64,000 bases of DNA from the NCBI GenBank assembly GCA_001768235.1, contig MENK01000019.1, forward strand, positions 1-64,000, read 5' to 3'. A model generated the notes under the pieces. That model was given only the letters and a program-made list of their open reading frames with translations. It searched no databases and was not told the DNA's origin. How positions within the stretch are numbered: the stretch's first letter is position 1; each line of letters begins with the position of its first letter. This stretch comes from Bacteroidetes bacterium GWB2_32_14. GTDB lineage: Bacteria; Bacteroidota; Bacteroidia; Bacteroidales; UBA12077. The position numbers and the translations under genes are program-made. This document shows, in pieces, positions 26,126 through 36,070 of the stretch.

Positions 26126-27037
26126 TTACAATTGAATTATTTTATTACGTACATCAGCCGTTTTGTTGATTATTTTATTCCTGATTTCATCAGAAATTTC
26201 AATAAACTGTTTATCGTTCTGTTTAATTACCAACATTCCATCTTCTTCAACTGCTTCGGGTTCGCCTTTTTCGTATGTAATGATAACATTCTTAAATAAT
26301 TTCTGGATTTCTTCTAAGTCTTCAATAAGTTCCTTAAATTTTGGATCTTTTTCATAATTGTTAAGTAAAATCATTAAATTACTTAGTATAATCTTTTGCT
26401 CCCCAATTTTTTCAGATAACTCCGCGCTTGGAGATTTTCTGGCAACTTCACCCACAAGATACATCCCTTCAATCCAAACACCGGCAACAATCAAAGAACT
26501 TAAATTGCTTCGGTTATTCTCACGCAAATATCGGTCCATTTGATTAAAATTCTGAACTGAAATGTACATCAATGAATCAAGGTTTTGATTGTTCGTAGCT
26601 AATCGTTTAAGCGTGGTAAAATCAAAAAACTGGCCCACACGAATTCCATCGGCTAATGTTTTAATTGCTGAGATGTAGTCGATAACAGAACCTGTTTTAT
26701 TATACATGTTTAAGTATCCCAAATCAGCACCAAAGATTCCCAGGCCCAATGCTTTTTTAAAATTCGTGTCGTAATTATCAATATAATCAGTTGTGGCAAG
26801 ATAATCTTTTGAAAAAGGAACTCCCAGGCTTTTTATAAGGGCAGCCATTTCAACAGGGGAAGAAATATTTTGTACAATTTCATCCATTGCTGATTCTGAA
26901 ATTTCCAAATCGCCTTCATAAATAACCGAATCGGGAACATTAAATTCTGTTGAAAAATCTCCGTCTGCTTTTTTATCATTTTTACATGATGCAAAAATGA
27001 GAGTAAGTATGAATATATAAATCAAACGTTTAATCAT
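26126..27037 (-). CDS. Hypothetical lipoprotein
   Basis: A 303-residue protein, with the start set at the ATG at 27037 because this gives a clean lipoprotein signal: MIKRLIYIFILTLIFASC, lipobox FASC with Cys18. An upstream in-frame start at 27079 would add 14 charged residues in front of the signal. The mature part is helical and acidic and contains no recognised catalytic motif. It precedes the small exported protein at 25674 by 2 nt, and both lie downstream of the signalling block on the same strand. Confidence 0.65.
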   Translation of the reverse strand: MIKRLIYIFILTLIFASCKNDKKADGDFSTEFNVPDSVIYEGDLEISESAMDEIVQNISSPVEMAALIKSLGVPFSKDYLATTDYIDNYDTNFKKALGLGIFGADLGYLNMYNKTGSVIDYISAIKTLADGIRVGQFFDFTTLKRLATNNQNLDSLMYISVQNFNQMDRYLRENNRSNLSSLIVAGVWIEGMYLVGEVARKSPSAELSEKIGEQKIILSNLMILLNNYEKDPKFKELIEDLEEIQKLFKNVIITYEKGEPEAVEEDGMLVIKQNDKQFIEISDEIRNKIINKTADVRNKIIQL

Positions 27038-27119
27038 AGTTTTCTTTGGTTGATTTATCAATTTATGTAAATTAAACATATCCTATAAAGATATAAAAAT
27101 ATTCAATATTAAGAAACAA

Positions 27120-30100
27120 TTATTTTCTTAACTTAATGTACTCGGGTAAAGTTAGGACTTTTTTAAGAACTTCATAATATAATGTTACATAGAAAAACAA
27201 GGTCATTACCCAAATAAAAATCATGTTAAACCAGTACGTGTCACGGTATTGTCCAAGAAAATATTTCTGTGGAGCAAAAAAGTGAGATCTGAAATTCAAG
27301 AATCCCTCAATATCCGGGTCTTTATATACAGGATCAATTTGCTGTACCAGTTCATCTTTGTATCGTAAAATTTTATTTTTTTCAAAAACTTTTTTAACCT
27401 GATCTTCAACACTTTCGTTGTGATATGCATCTCGTTTAGCCCGGTATAATTCAGGTTGAGTTTTTAATAAATATCGTATTTTGTTTTCTTTTTCGTTGTT
27501 TGCTTTTTGAAATATTGTACTATAATAAGATTCCAGTTTGTTTAAATAATCGCTCGTTTTACCTAAAACTATCTCGTTAAACACGGAAGTATCAAGTTGA
27601 TGAGCAGACTCGAAAAAGATACCTGTTCTGTCTTGTTCTTTATTAAGCTCGTTTTTTAATAAGGCTAATGCGTCAGTAACCTGAACTTTAACATCAGGCT
27701 CATTAAAGCGGTACCAGTTATCTTCAATATATGTTAATTGTTTTGATAATTCGGGGAGATAATAAACCTGTTTAAAATCTGCATTACTTTCGCGTTTTTC
27801 GATATCGTAAAAATTTTTTTGAAATTCATTGTTTTTAAATTGATTTACCATTAAAGCTTCGAACGACCATTTGGTTGGCATAAATTCAGCAACCCAGGGT
27901 ACTTTTTTAACACTTCCTATAGACCGGTTCATTTTATCAAACGGGAACATTGCCCCGCTTAATATCATCATAGGAATCATTAATAATGGAATTAGTATAT
28001 AAATGGTTACAGCGGAATTAAACGATGCAGAAACGTTTAATCCCATCATGTTTGCAAACGCTGCTGTAGTAAATAAAGCAAACCAGTATTCGAAAAACAT
28101 TCCTCGCACACCCAGGATATTATTGGCTATTAAAACAAACAACAATGCCTGAATAGCCGATATACTAAACAGAATAAATATTTTTGATATTAAATAACTC
28201 GAACGGCTTAAATTAAGAAAAGCCTCGCGTTTTAAAATTTTCCTGTCGCGAAAAATCTCTTCGGCACTAATTGTTAATCCTAAGAACAGGGCAACAATTA
28301 AGCCCATGAAAATATAGATATGAATATTTTCGTTTTCCCTGAAAATATATTCTCTTGAATTTGGGTCGGCAATATACCGGATGATATATGAAAGAATAAA
28401 ACCCAGTACTGGTGCTTCAAGCAAATTAAGGGCAATATATTGTTTATTACTTATTTTTGATAAAAAGTCGCGAATAGTATAAATACTTAACTGTTTAATC
28501 CATGAAGGAATCCTTAATGTTGATGGTGGTGGTTCAACAACGGGTTCAACTAGTGACAGCTTTATATTTTCTTTAAAATTTTCTTCCCATTTCTGGGGCG
28601 ATATTTTTCGTTGTAAGGTGTATTTACCATACTCATCAACAACACGAGCTTCAATAATATTAAAAATAAGCTCTGGATTTACATTCCCGCATGTCGGGCA
28701 TTCACCCACTTCGCTATTTATCTGGGCATCGAGGCGTTTAAAATACATAACTCCTTCAACCGGGTTTCCATAATAAATCATATATCCCCCGGTATCGAGA
28801 ATCATCATATTATCAAACATTTTATAAATATCTGATGATGGCTGGTGAATAACTACAAAAATTAATTTCCCTTTAAGTGCTAATTCCCTTAGCAAGTCCA
28901 TCACATTCTCGGAATCGCGGGATGATAATCCTGATGTTGGTTCATCAACAAAAAGTATGGATGGTTCACGGATTAGCTCGAGAGCAATATTTAATCTTTT
29001 TCGTTGGCCCCCGCTAATCATTTTATTGAGTGGCGAACCTACTTTTAAATCTTTTCTCTCGTGCAAGCCCAGATTTACAAGGGTTTTATCAACTAATGCA
29101 TTGATTTCTTCTTCGGACTTATCGTTAAAACAAAGTTTTGCATTGTAATACAGGTTTTGATAAACCGTTAATTCTTCTATAAGTAAATCATCCTGGGGAA
29201 TATAACCTATAACACCTTCGAGTTTTTCTTTTTCAGTATGTAAATTTATTCCATTAATAAGAATTTCGCCACTTGTAGGCTCACTTATGCCTGCCAAAAC
29301 ATTAAGTAATGTGGTTTTACCAGCACCACTTGCTCCCATCAATCCAATAAGTTTACCCTGATCTTCTGAAAAGTTTATATCTCGTAACCCTATTCCTCCA
29401 TTAGGAAAAATGAAATTAACATTTTGGGTTGTGTACGAAATCTTTATTGATGTGCTGTCGGCAAGATAGTGTGCAACAATATCGCTGTAATATATTGGTT
29501 TTCCTTTAGGGAGCTTTATTGTTCCCCCGTTAGCAAATAAATAGATTCGTTTATAATTTACAGGCAGTCCGTTTAAAAATAAATCTTCCTGCCCCGTATA
29601 ACGCATAAAATAAAGGTCAACACTTTTTACCTGTAGAATAAGAATATGCCCGTTAAGAGCATCTACTTTTACCTGTTTACATTCTTTTGTATCAAGTTTT
29701 TTCTCACTTATTATTAAGTTACATGAGAAATCGAGTTTTTCTACTTCATTATTAATTACAAAACTTTCAATACTAACAAACTCTTCTTTAGTAAGCTTAA
29801 AAACTTCGGCAACAGTATTAATAATTGCCATACGTTGTTCCGAGAATTTTCTGTCGGCATTAATTAACTCGAAAAGACGAACAAGAACAATAACTTTTTG
29901 TTTTTGAGTTAATGTTTTATTGATTTTTTTACAAATACCTAAAATCCGGACAGAGTCTTTAACGGATGTAAGTTTAATTTTATCTGTTTTTTCTTCTTTA
30001 TCGTCTCCTGTTAAACCGGCCATTTCATCAAAAAGAGCCAGGTATTCAGGAACAGCTTCATCGTTTAATTGCTGAGTTAAAAAATTTTCTACATATTCCC

Positions 30101-30182
30101 TTTCATTAGACTCAACACCTTCGTCTTGTTTTACAATTAATGCAAATAATTGCATAAGGGCTTTTAATATCTCTTCACTCAT
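27120..30182 (-). CDS. ABCG-type transporter with TerB-like N-terminal domain
   Basis: A 1020-residue half-to-full ABC transporter. Residues 1-145 contain two TerB-like helical halves (QDEGVESNEREYVENFL; NADRKFSEQRMAIINTV). Residues 150-255 look like a beta-rich FHA-like domain. The ATPase domain (about 262-480) has Walker A GASGAGKTT at 283-291, signature ISGGQRKR at 389-396 and Walker B ILFVDEP at 409-415, followed by HQPSSDIY as in ABCG proteins. A CPTC motif (ECPTCGNVNPEL) follows, then a membrane domain of about six helices interrupted by a soluble region of about 200 residues before the last helix. It lies 47 nt after the SiaC gene, suggesting it is the output of the partner switch. Substrate unknown. 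Confidence 0.75.
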   Translation of the reverse strand: MSEEILKALMQLFALIVKQDEGVESNEREYVENFLTQQLNDEAVPEYLALFDEMAGLTGDDKEEKTDKIKLTSVKDSVRILGICKKINKTLTQKQKVIVLVRLFELINADRKFSEQRMAIINTVAEVFKLTKEEFVSIESFVINNEVEKLDFSCNLIISEKKLDTKECKQVKVDALNGHILILQVKSVDLYFMRYTGQEDLFLNGLPVNYKRIYLFANGGTIKLPKGKPIYYSDIVAHYLADSTSIKISYTTQNVNFIFPNGGIGLRDINFSEDQGKLIGLMGASGAGKTTLLNVLAGISEPTSGEILINGINLHTEKEKLEGVIGYIPQDDLLIEELTVYQNLYYNAKLCFNDKSEEEINALVDKTLVNLGLHERKDLKVGSPLNKMISGGQRKRLNIALELIREPSILFVDEPTSGLSSRDSENVMDLLRELALKGKLIFVVIHQPSSDIYKMFDNMMILDTGGYMIYYGNPVEGVMYFKRLDAQINSEVGECPTCGNVNPELIFNIIEARVVDEYGKYTLQRKISPQKWEENFKENIKLSLVEPVVEPPPSTLRIPSWIKQLSIYTIRDFLSKISNKQYIALNLLEAPVLGFILSYIIRYIADPNSREYIFRENENIHIYIFMGLIVALFLGLTISAEEIFRDRKILKREAFLNLSRSSYLISKIFILFSISAIQALLFVLIANNILGVRGMFFEYWFALFTTAAFANMMGLNVSASFNSAVTIYILIPLLMIPMMILSGAMFPFDKMNRSIGSVKKVPWVAEFMPTKWSFEALMVNQFKNNEFQKNFYDIEKRESNADFKQVYYLPELSKQLTYIEDNWYRFNEPDVKVQVTDALALLKNELNKEQDRTGIFFESAHQLDTSVFNEIVLGKTSDYLNKLESYYSTIFQKANNEKENKIRYLLKTQPELYRAKRDAYHNESVEDQVKKVFEKNKILRYKDELVQQIDPVYKDPDIEGFLNFRSHFFAPQKYFLGQYRDTYWFNMIFIWVMTLFFYVTLYYEVLKKVLTLPEYIKLRK

Positions 30183-30229
30183 AATCTAAAATTAAACGAT
30201 TCAAATAAGTAAAAACAAAGAATAAGCAC

Positions 30230-30610
30230 CTATAAAGTATAACTCACCTGTTCAAAAGGAACATCAACAATGTCGGCATATTCTTCGCCCGCTTCTTCCA
30301 TATCTTCGTCATCTTCGGGGAAGAACCATTTAATTAATACTTCTTTGCCATTTTCGTGCATTTCTTCAAGTTTCATTAAAATATCGAGAATGAGCTTTGA
30401 AGAGGCTGTATTAAAATAAACGAGTTTAAAAGAAAATACTGTTTTTGCATTTGCTTCTTCCTGGTATTCGTCGAGCCAGTTTAATATTGGTTCATAAAAG
30501 GTAGTCACATCTTCAGGGAGCGATCTGCCTGAGATTTCAAATATCCCGCTTTCTTTATCAAGAATTACAGTTGGAGTATCGTCGGTACCTTTGATCTTAA
30601 TTACTTCCAT
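30230..30610 (-). CDS. SiaC-family regulatory phosphoprotein
   Basis: A 126-residue protein of the DUF1987/SiaC family. In Pseudomonas, SiaC is phosphorylated on Thr68 by SiaB and dephosphorylated by the PP2C phosphatase SiaA, which controls its partner. Here the equivalent stretch is NTASSK at 67-72, so the Thr also falls at residue 68. The C-terminus carries an acidic insert DDEDMEEAGEEYADIVD. It is 21 nt after the SiaB-like kinase. No diguanylate cyclase (SiaD) is present; the next gene is the ABC transporter. Confidence 0.82.
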   Translation of the reverse strand: MEVIKIKGTDDTPTVILDKESGIFEISGRSLPEDVTTFYEPILNWLDEYQEEANAKTVFSFKLVYFNTASSKLILDILMKLEEMHENGKEVLIKWFFPEDDEDMEEAGEEYADIVDVPFEQVSYTL

Positions 30611-30631
30611 GGTATAATTATTATTATTATA

Positions 30632-31207
30632 TTAAGCAATTCTGGAAATTGATGATGTCAGAAGGAAAAACGAACTTCCCTCGTCGATAGGCAAAAAGTG
30701 GTAATCAAGTTTCTGGCTTGTTTTACGTGCTATATCAATAAAGCCAAGCCCCGCACCTCCTTTTTCCGATAATCTGCCTTCTTTCATCTGGTTTTTATAC
30801 AAATCTTTTAAGCCTTCTTTATCGAGGCTATTGATATGGTCCAGCATTTCGGTAAGTTCTTCGATTTTATCATTTTCAATTACATTACCGGTTGTAACAT
30901 GATAATCGTTTTTTCCTTTACTTACCATAAATATACCGCGCCCCGCGAATAAGAAATCATCAGAGCCGAATGAATCGGCATGTTTACTAATATTCTGCAG
31001 GCACTCAACCATAACATGAAATACTTTCTTCTGTACAGAATTTGCTTCTGACTCTTTGGCCATATTTGATTCTGTAAGAGAAGTAAATGCTTTGGTAATT
31101 TGGTGGGTTATTTCACCTTCATATACCAAAGTAATTTCGTGGGCCTTCATGGACCGGTAAAAATCATAAACGAATTCCAGAAAACCTTTTACATTACTTT
31201 TATCCAT
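30632..31207 (-). CDS. SiaB-family protein kinase (GHKL fold)
   Basis: A 191-residue stand-alone GHKL ATPase-fold kinase. It shows an N-box-like ECLQNISKHA motif (about 88-97) and a glycine-rich G-box KGGAGLGFIDIARK (about 149-162). The size and layout match SiaB, an anti-sigma-factor-like kinase that phosphorylates SiaC; there is no sensor or receiver domain. It is downstream of the PP2C phosphatase and directly upstream of SiaC, the expected order of a partner-switching module. Confidence 0.82.
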   Translation of the reverse strand: MDKSNVKGFLEFVYDFYRSMKAHEITLVYEGEITHQITKAFTSLTESNMAKESEANSVQKKVFHVMVECLQNISKHADSFGSDDFLFAGRGIFMVSKGKNDYHVTTGNVIENDKIEELTEMLDHINSLDKEGLKDLYKNQMKEGRLSEKGGAGLGFIDIARKTSQKLDYHFLPIDEGSSFFLLTSSISRIA

Positions 31208-31245
31208 AGATTGTAAAATTAATATTTATTAAATTTAATAAAAAA

Positions 31246-33849
31246 TTAAAATTCTATTCCAATTAATAACACGTCATCAATTTGTTTGTTTTTTCCTTTC
31301 CACTTTTTAAAATCAGTTGAAAACAGGTTTGCATATTGTTGCATTGTAAGGTCTTTGTTTTCTATGATATTAACGCGGATTCTCTGGGGAGAATATTTCC
31401 TGCCATCAGGGCCTCCAACCTGATCAGGCATACCATCGGAGAAGAAAAATATCTTATCTCCTTTTTTAATTTCAATAACATGATTTTCAAAATCTTTTTC
31501 TGCTTTTTTACGGTGAGGAATACCTCCAATAGCTTTTCTGTTTCCATCAAATTCTGTTAATCCCCCATCTCGCAAAAGGTATAATGGCCTGTGAGCACCG
31601 GCAAACTGGAGTTCTTTCTTTTTAAGATCAATTCGCAATAATGCTATATCCATACCATCTCTGGCTTCAGCATCTACCCTGTCTTGTTTTAAAGTAGTGC
31701 GAACACCAAAATGCAACTTGTCGAGTATTTGGCCTGCCGTAAAATTAATATCATGGTCAACGATATTATTTAACTGGAAATATCCTATAAATGACAGAAG
31801 TGCCCCGGGAACTCCATGCCCCGTGCAATCTACAGCCGCAATATAAATAATATCCTCTTTCTTAAAGAACCAGGGGAAATCACCACTTACCACATCGCGA
31901 GGTAAATAAAAAATAAATGATTTGGGCAAATATTCCTGAATGAGCGTATTGCTTGGAAGAATTGATGATTGAATTCTTTGAGCGTAATTTATGCTTTCAT
32001 TAATTTTATTGTTTTTTTCTTTTATCTCGAGCTCAATTTCTTTGGCTTCTGTAATATCATGCCCCACAAAGAGGATTGTTTCAAGTTCGTTCTCGTTAAA
32101 TTCAGGTATAGCATTAAAGCTCATAATACGATTGCCTTTAGAAATAGTGGGAATTGTAATTTCCTGATTTAATTTCTGGTTTGTCTTCCGGATATGACGA
32201 ATGGCATCTTTAAAAAAGTTAATCAGAATTTCGTCAATAGTTAAATCTTCGATTCTTGAGTTTATTACATCTTTAGATTTAGCACCAATAAAATCTTCAA
32301 CAACCGGGTTTGCATAGAAAAACTGTCCTTTCGTGTTCATTCGTAAAATTAAGTCCAAACTGTTTTCAGAAAGTGACTGCATTTTACTTTTCATTCGTTC
32401 TTCTTTTTCTGCGCGTTTACGTTCTGTAATATCCTGTGAGTTTAGGATTATTCCATTAATAGCCGAATCGTGAAGCAGGTTGCGTCCTGTTGTTTCTATG
32501 TGTATTTTTTTACCGTCTTTTTTAATATAAGTATATTGAATTGCACGCGGAGTATTTGGGTCATTAAGTAACAGGTCGAACATTTCTTTCATTGCTGCTT
32601 CACCTTTTGCCGTTAACCTGTCCATATCTTTTCCACTCATCATTTCTTCGGGAGTGTATCCTAAAATCTGGCTAACCGATGGACTCTGGTATTTAAGCTT
32701 CAGTTCTTTATCATAAATTGAAATAACCTCGGAAGCATTCTCGAGTAATGAATGTAATCTTTTTTGAGCATTTTCTACTTCTTTAATCTGAGCCTCCAGT
32801 TTCCTGTTCGATATTTCGAGCTCTTCCTGGGTTGCTCTCATCTCTTCGGCATTTTGACGAAGTTCTTCTTCGTTTTCTTTAAGCTCTTCGGTCATTTGTT
32901 GGGATTCTTGCAATAACCGCTCCGTTTTCTGATTCATCTTCAGATTATAAAGCGTACGGGCAATAATCTCGCCAAGCTCTTTTAACAGTGTAATTGTTAA
33001 GTTTGGAAATTCTGGTTTTATGGATGCAAATTCTAAAACACCTTGCAATTTTTCTTCTGTAATTAAAGGAACAATAAGAATGCTGGATGGTTTTTTATCG
33101 CCTAAAATTCCTGAAGTAATTGTAGCATAATCATCGGGTATTTCGGTTCTGTAAACGATATCCTTTTCATAAGCACACTGGCCAATCAATCCACTACCTA
33201 TTTTAAACTCCTGATTTATAAACCTGCGCCTATTGTACGCATATGTAGCAAGGTTTACAAGTTTGTCGCTTTCTTCTTCGTAAATATAAAATGCTCCTTG
33301 AATTACATCAATGTATTTAATTAATTGAACAATTATATCATAAGCAAGCTCATTAATATTTGTATGCATCCTGAGGATATTCTGGGTAATGTCTCTTCCT
33401 TCAGAAATCCAATTTTCTTCTTTTTCTTTTTTATTATTTGCCAGTAAATTGTCGCGCATTACCAATAACGATTTCCCAAGAATATCGTTATTATCAACAA
33501 CTTTATATTGAACATCGTATTTACCTTCGCCAATTTGCTTGGCAAATGTTGCATTTCTGCTTATATCGGCATTTCGCTGTTCAATAACTTTTTGAAATAC
33601 TTCTCTGTCTTTTTCTTGTTTAAGCAGGTAAATATAAATTATTAAGGATATTATAACGGGTGCAAAATCAATAATCCATATAACAGGATTGTTTTGATGA
33701 ATTTCTTTTATTGATGTAAACGTAACAGGTGAATTATGAGCAATAATATCAATCATCCAGGCTATAACAGGAAAAATAAGGGATATTCCTGCACCTATTA
33801 AAATATCATTGTACGATTTTGAACTCATGTTATGATTTCTGTTAACCAT
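31246..33849 (-). CDS. Membrane GAF-PAS-PAS-PP2C (SpoIIE) phosphatase
   Basis: An 867-residue sensor phosphatase. Two hydrophobic segments lie near residues 15-75, then a linker, a GAF domain (about 155-300), a Glu-rich coiled coil (300-365), two PAS domains (about 368-480 and 490-610) and a PP2C/SpoIIE catalytic domain (about 640-867). Metal-binding motifs are visible: AAVDCTGHGVPGALLSF and FFFSDGMPDQVGG. This is the position of SiaA in the Sia module: it should dephosphorylate SiaC in response to signals. An alternative start eight codons in (33828) is possible. The next gene upstream, 13 nt away, encodes a second GAF protein. Confidence 0.85.
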   Translation of the reverse strand: MVNRNHNMSSKSYNDILIGAGISLIFPVIAWMIDIIAHNSPVTFTSIKEIHQNNPVIWIIDFAPVIISLIIYIYLLKQEKDREVFQKVIEQRNADISRNATFAKQIGEGKYDVQYKVVDNNDILGKSLLVMRDNLLANNKKEKEENWISEGRDITQNILRMHTNINELAYDIIVQLIKYIDVIQGAFYIYEEESDKLVNLATYAYNRRRFINQEFKIGSGLIGQCAYEKDIVYRTEIPDDYATITSGILGDKKPSSILIVPLITEEKLQGVLEFASIKPEFPNLTITLLKELGEIIARTLYNLKMNQKTERLLQESQQMTEELKENEEELRQNAEEMRATQEELEISNRKLEAQIKEVENAQKRLHSLLENASEVISIYDKELKLKYQSPSVSQILGYTPEEMMSGKDMDRLTAKGEAAMKEMFDLLLNDPNTPRAIQYTYIKKDGKKIHIETTGRNLLHDSAINGIILNSQDITERKRAEKEERMKSKMQSLSENSLDLILRMNTKGQFFYANPVVEDFIGAKSKDVINSRIEDLTIDEILINFFKDAIRHIRKTNQKLNQEITIPTISKGNRIMSFNAIPEFNENELETILFVGHDITEAKEIELEIKEKNNKINESINYAQRIQSSILPSNTLIQEYLPKSFIFYLPRDVVSGDFPWFFKKEDIIYIAAVDCTGHGVPGALLSFIGYFQLNNIVDHDINFTAGQILDKLHFGVRTTLKQDRVDAEARDGMDIALLRIDLKKKELQFAGAHRPLYLLRDGGLTEFDGNRKAIGGIPHRKKAEKDFENHVIEIKKGDKIFFFSDGMPDQVGGPDGRKYSPQRIRVNIIENKDLTMQQYANLFSTDFKKWKGKNKQIDDVLLIGIEF

Positions 33850-33861
33850 AATACATTTACT

Positions 33862-34638
33862 CTATTTGTTAAAATTTGTCAGTGTTTCGCCGATTTTAAA
33901 CGAAACTGCTTCAACTATTTTCTGAGTGCTTTTATTAAATTCTTTAAATGATGCCAGTTCGATTATTGCTATTGTTTCATTATTACTTATAACCGGTATT
34001 ATTATTAATTGATTTGGAGAACTACTTCCCAAACCCGAAAGAATAGTAACATAATTTTCGGGAATTTCGCTAAGATAAAGTATTTTCATATTTTTTGCTA
34101 CCTGTCCTGAAAGAGTTTCCCCGGTTTTAAAGTTTTCAGGTTCTGTTTCTCCAAAGTAAGCATATTTACCACTAATTGAAAATTCGTTTGATTTTTTTTC
34201 TTTAATAAAAAACAAGCCCTGAACAATATCGAACTCTTTGGCAAGGTTGCTTAATATTTTTTCTGAAAACTTTTGCATGTTCATTTTTGAATCATCCTTT
34301 GGGATAATTTTTTTTAAATAATGTTCTATATCTATTTCTTCGGCGTTTTTTTCAAAGGAATCGTTCTCTGATTTTTGTTTATCTTCAAAAATGTCAATTT
34401 TATTTTCAAATTTCAGATCTATTGATTCATTCTTTTTGGAGAGCAATATTATTAAAATAAAAAGAATAAGGCTAATACATATATTTATTACCAGCATTAA
34501 GTAAATAAATGTTTTATTGCTATCAACATGATGTAAAACTGATAAATTCTGAATTTGAGAAAATAAAATAAAACACACAACAAGCTGAACAAACAGGGTG
34601 CAAAAAGCAATAATCTTATATTTTTTCAAGTTTCCCAT
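33862..34638 (-). CDS. Membrane-anchored GAF domain protein
   Basis: A 258-residue protein with two transmembrane helices (about 10-30 and 43-66), an acidic linker, and a GAF domain (about 110-255) whose DIVQGLFFIKEKKSNEFSISGKYAYFGE and LSGLGSSSPNQLIIIPVISN blocks closely resemble the GAF part of the phosphatase at 31246. It has no catalytic domain. It lies in the middle of the signalling operon, between CheB and the phosphatase, so a sensory or adaptor role is likely; the two GAF domains may be a duplication. Confidence 0.75.
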   Translation of the reverse strand: MGNLKKYKIIAFCTLFVQLVVCFILFSQIQNLSVLHHVDSNKTFIYLMLVINICISLILFILIILLSKKNESIDLKFENKIDIFEDKQKSENDSFEKNAEEIDIEHYLKKIIPKDDSKMNMQKFSEKILSNLAKEFDIVQGLFFIKEKKSNEFSISGKYAYFGETEPENFKTGETLSGQVAKNMKILYLSEIPENYVTILSGLGSSSPNQLIIIPVISNNETIAIIELASFKEFNKSTQKIVEAVSFKIGETLTNFNK

Positions 34639-34647
34639 GTTTTAAAA

Positions 34648-35205
34648 TCATTTAAGACTTTGTAAAAAGTTAATTATTTGTTGAGTTGTAAATATATGAT
34701 CTACCTGGGTCATTTTCAAGGATGCTTCAGTCATTGTTTTTACCTGGCATTCGTTTGGATCCTGAACAATGGCTAATCCTCCCAGTTGTTTAAGCTTTTG
34801 GAGTCCATAAGCTCCATCACGATTTGCTCCTGAAAGAATTATTCCTACAATTTTATCACGGTAAGCCTGTGCTGCCGTTTCGAAAGTTAAATCAATGGAT
34901 GGCCTTGAATGATTTACCGGTTCTTCGGTTGAAAGGGCAATCTTTTTGTTTAACTCAATATACATGTGATAGTTTGATGGGGCGAGGTATGCTTTTCCTG
35001 GTTTTATCGTGTCTTTATCGGAAGGTTCAACAACTTCAATAGCTGATTTAATTGATAATGCTTCCACAAAACCTGAACGAACATGTTTTAGCCTGTGTAA
35101 GCTAAGCAGAACAGGTAATGGGAAATTTTTTGGCAACGAATTTAATATCCGGGTTATTACCTGGAAACTACCTGCCGATCCACCTATTACTACTGCTTTA
35201 TACAT
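34648..35205 (-). CDS. CheB methylesterase domain protein without receiver
   Basis: A 185-residue CheB-type methylesterase/deamidase, which removes methyl groups from glutamates of chemoreceptors. The catalytic triad is visible: Ser10 in GGSAGS, His37 in LHRLKH and Asp130 in GANRDGAYG. There is no N-terminal receiver domain (normal in chemotactic CheB), so activity cannot be controlled by a CheA-type kinase here. The gene is preceded by two CheR-like genes and followed by the GAF gene. No receptor, CheA or CheW is encoded in the window. Confidence 0.85.
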   Translation of the reverse strand: MYKAVVIGGSAGSFQVITRILNSLPKNFPLPVLLSLHRLKHVRSGFVEALSIKSAIEVVEPSDKDTIKPGKAYLAPSNYHMYIELNKKIALSTEEPVNHSRPSIDLTFETAAQAYRDKIVGIILSGANRDGAYGLQKLKQLGGLAIVQDPNECQVKTMTEASLKMTQVDHIFTTQQIINFLQSLK

Positions 35206-35212
35206 TGAACTT

Positions 35213-36043
35213 TTATGATAATTTCTTTTTATATATACTTTCTGTATCGCTTATTAAAACAAAATCTTTATCCGAGTTCCAATAATCAATTTTTTCATTG
35301 TTCCCAATTAATAAATGGCCCGAAGGAACCAGACTATAATGCATTATTTTTAAATATCTTTCCTGTAGTATCTGGTTGCAATAAATCATTTGATTCCTGA
35401 ATATTATCATTTTAATACCTTTAGGATAATCATCAAATATAATATTTTGTTTAATAAGTTTAACATTTTCGATGAGTGATATATCCCAATATGCTCCATC
35501 TTCTTTTAAAGTGTAGTAATCAGATAAACTATTGTCGGTAAAAACACGGCTGAAGTTTGCATCATTTACTTCAATTTTTTTAGGATCGAAAATTCCCGCT
35601 TTAATTCGTTCCAGGTTAATATCGCTAATGCTTGATGCAATAATCTGGACTTTATCGAGTAATCGTAATTTTTTAAGTACAATTACCAAAGAGAAGAGTT
35701 CTTCGCCAGAAGAAACTTCGGGAATCCAGATTTTATAGTTTGGATTATTTACAATATTTTTGGGAAGTATGTCTTCTTTAAGAAGCCTCCACAGAGAAGG
35801 ATCCCGGAACATTTCGGTAGTCTCAACACAAATATCCTTTAAAAACACTTCAAAAAACGATCGATCTTTTTCAATTTTCTGAATAAATCCTTCTGTATCT
35901 TTCAGGTTCTGTGTTTTAATAAAGTTTTCTACTCTGCGTTTAAAAAAAGTAAGAGCGTGATTTTTAAAATCATAATTATACACATCATCTAATAATTTAA
36001 TGATGCTCCTTATATCTACTATGCCTAATTCGTACCTGCTCAT
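35213..36043 (-). CDS. Degenerate CheR-like methyltransferase
   Basis: A 276-residue CheR-family protein with helical N-terminal and SAM-binding C-terminal domains. Family landmarks are altered: the SAM motif I is PEVSSGEE at 108-115 instead of GCSTGEE, motif II reads ASSISD instead of ASDIN, and the late motif is IIFRNQMIYCN instead of LCRNVLIYF. The ETTEMFRDPSLW stretch (74-85) is kept. These changes suggest weakened or altered SAM binding. It is 7 nt before the CheB gene and 27 nt after a canonical CheR, so one copy may have become a regulatory partner. Confidence 0.7.
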   Translation of the reverse strand: MSRYELGIVDIRSIIKLLDDVYNYDFKNHALTFFKRRVENFIKTQNLKDTEGFIQKIEKDRSFFEVFLKDICVETTEMFRDPSLWRLLKEDILPKNIVNNPNYKIWIPEVSSGEELFSLVIVLKKLRLLDKVQIIASSISDINLERIKAGIFDPKKIEVNDANFSRVFTDNSLSDYYTLKEDGAYWDISLIENVKLIKQNIIFDDYPKGIKMIIFRNQMIYCNQILQERYLKIMHYSLVPSGHLLIGNNEKIDYWNSDKDFVLISDTESIYKKKLS

Positions 36044-36070
36044 TCTTAAATAAAAACGTGTAAATCAAAT

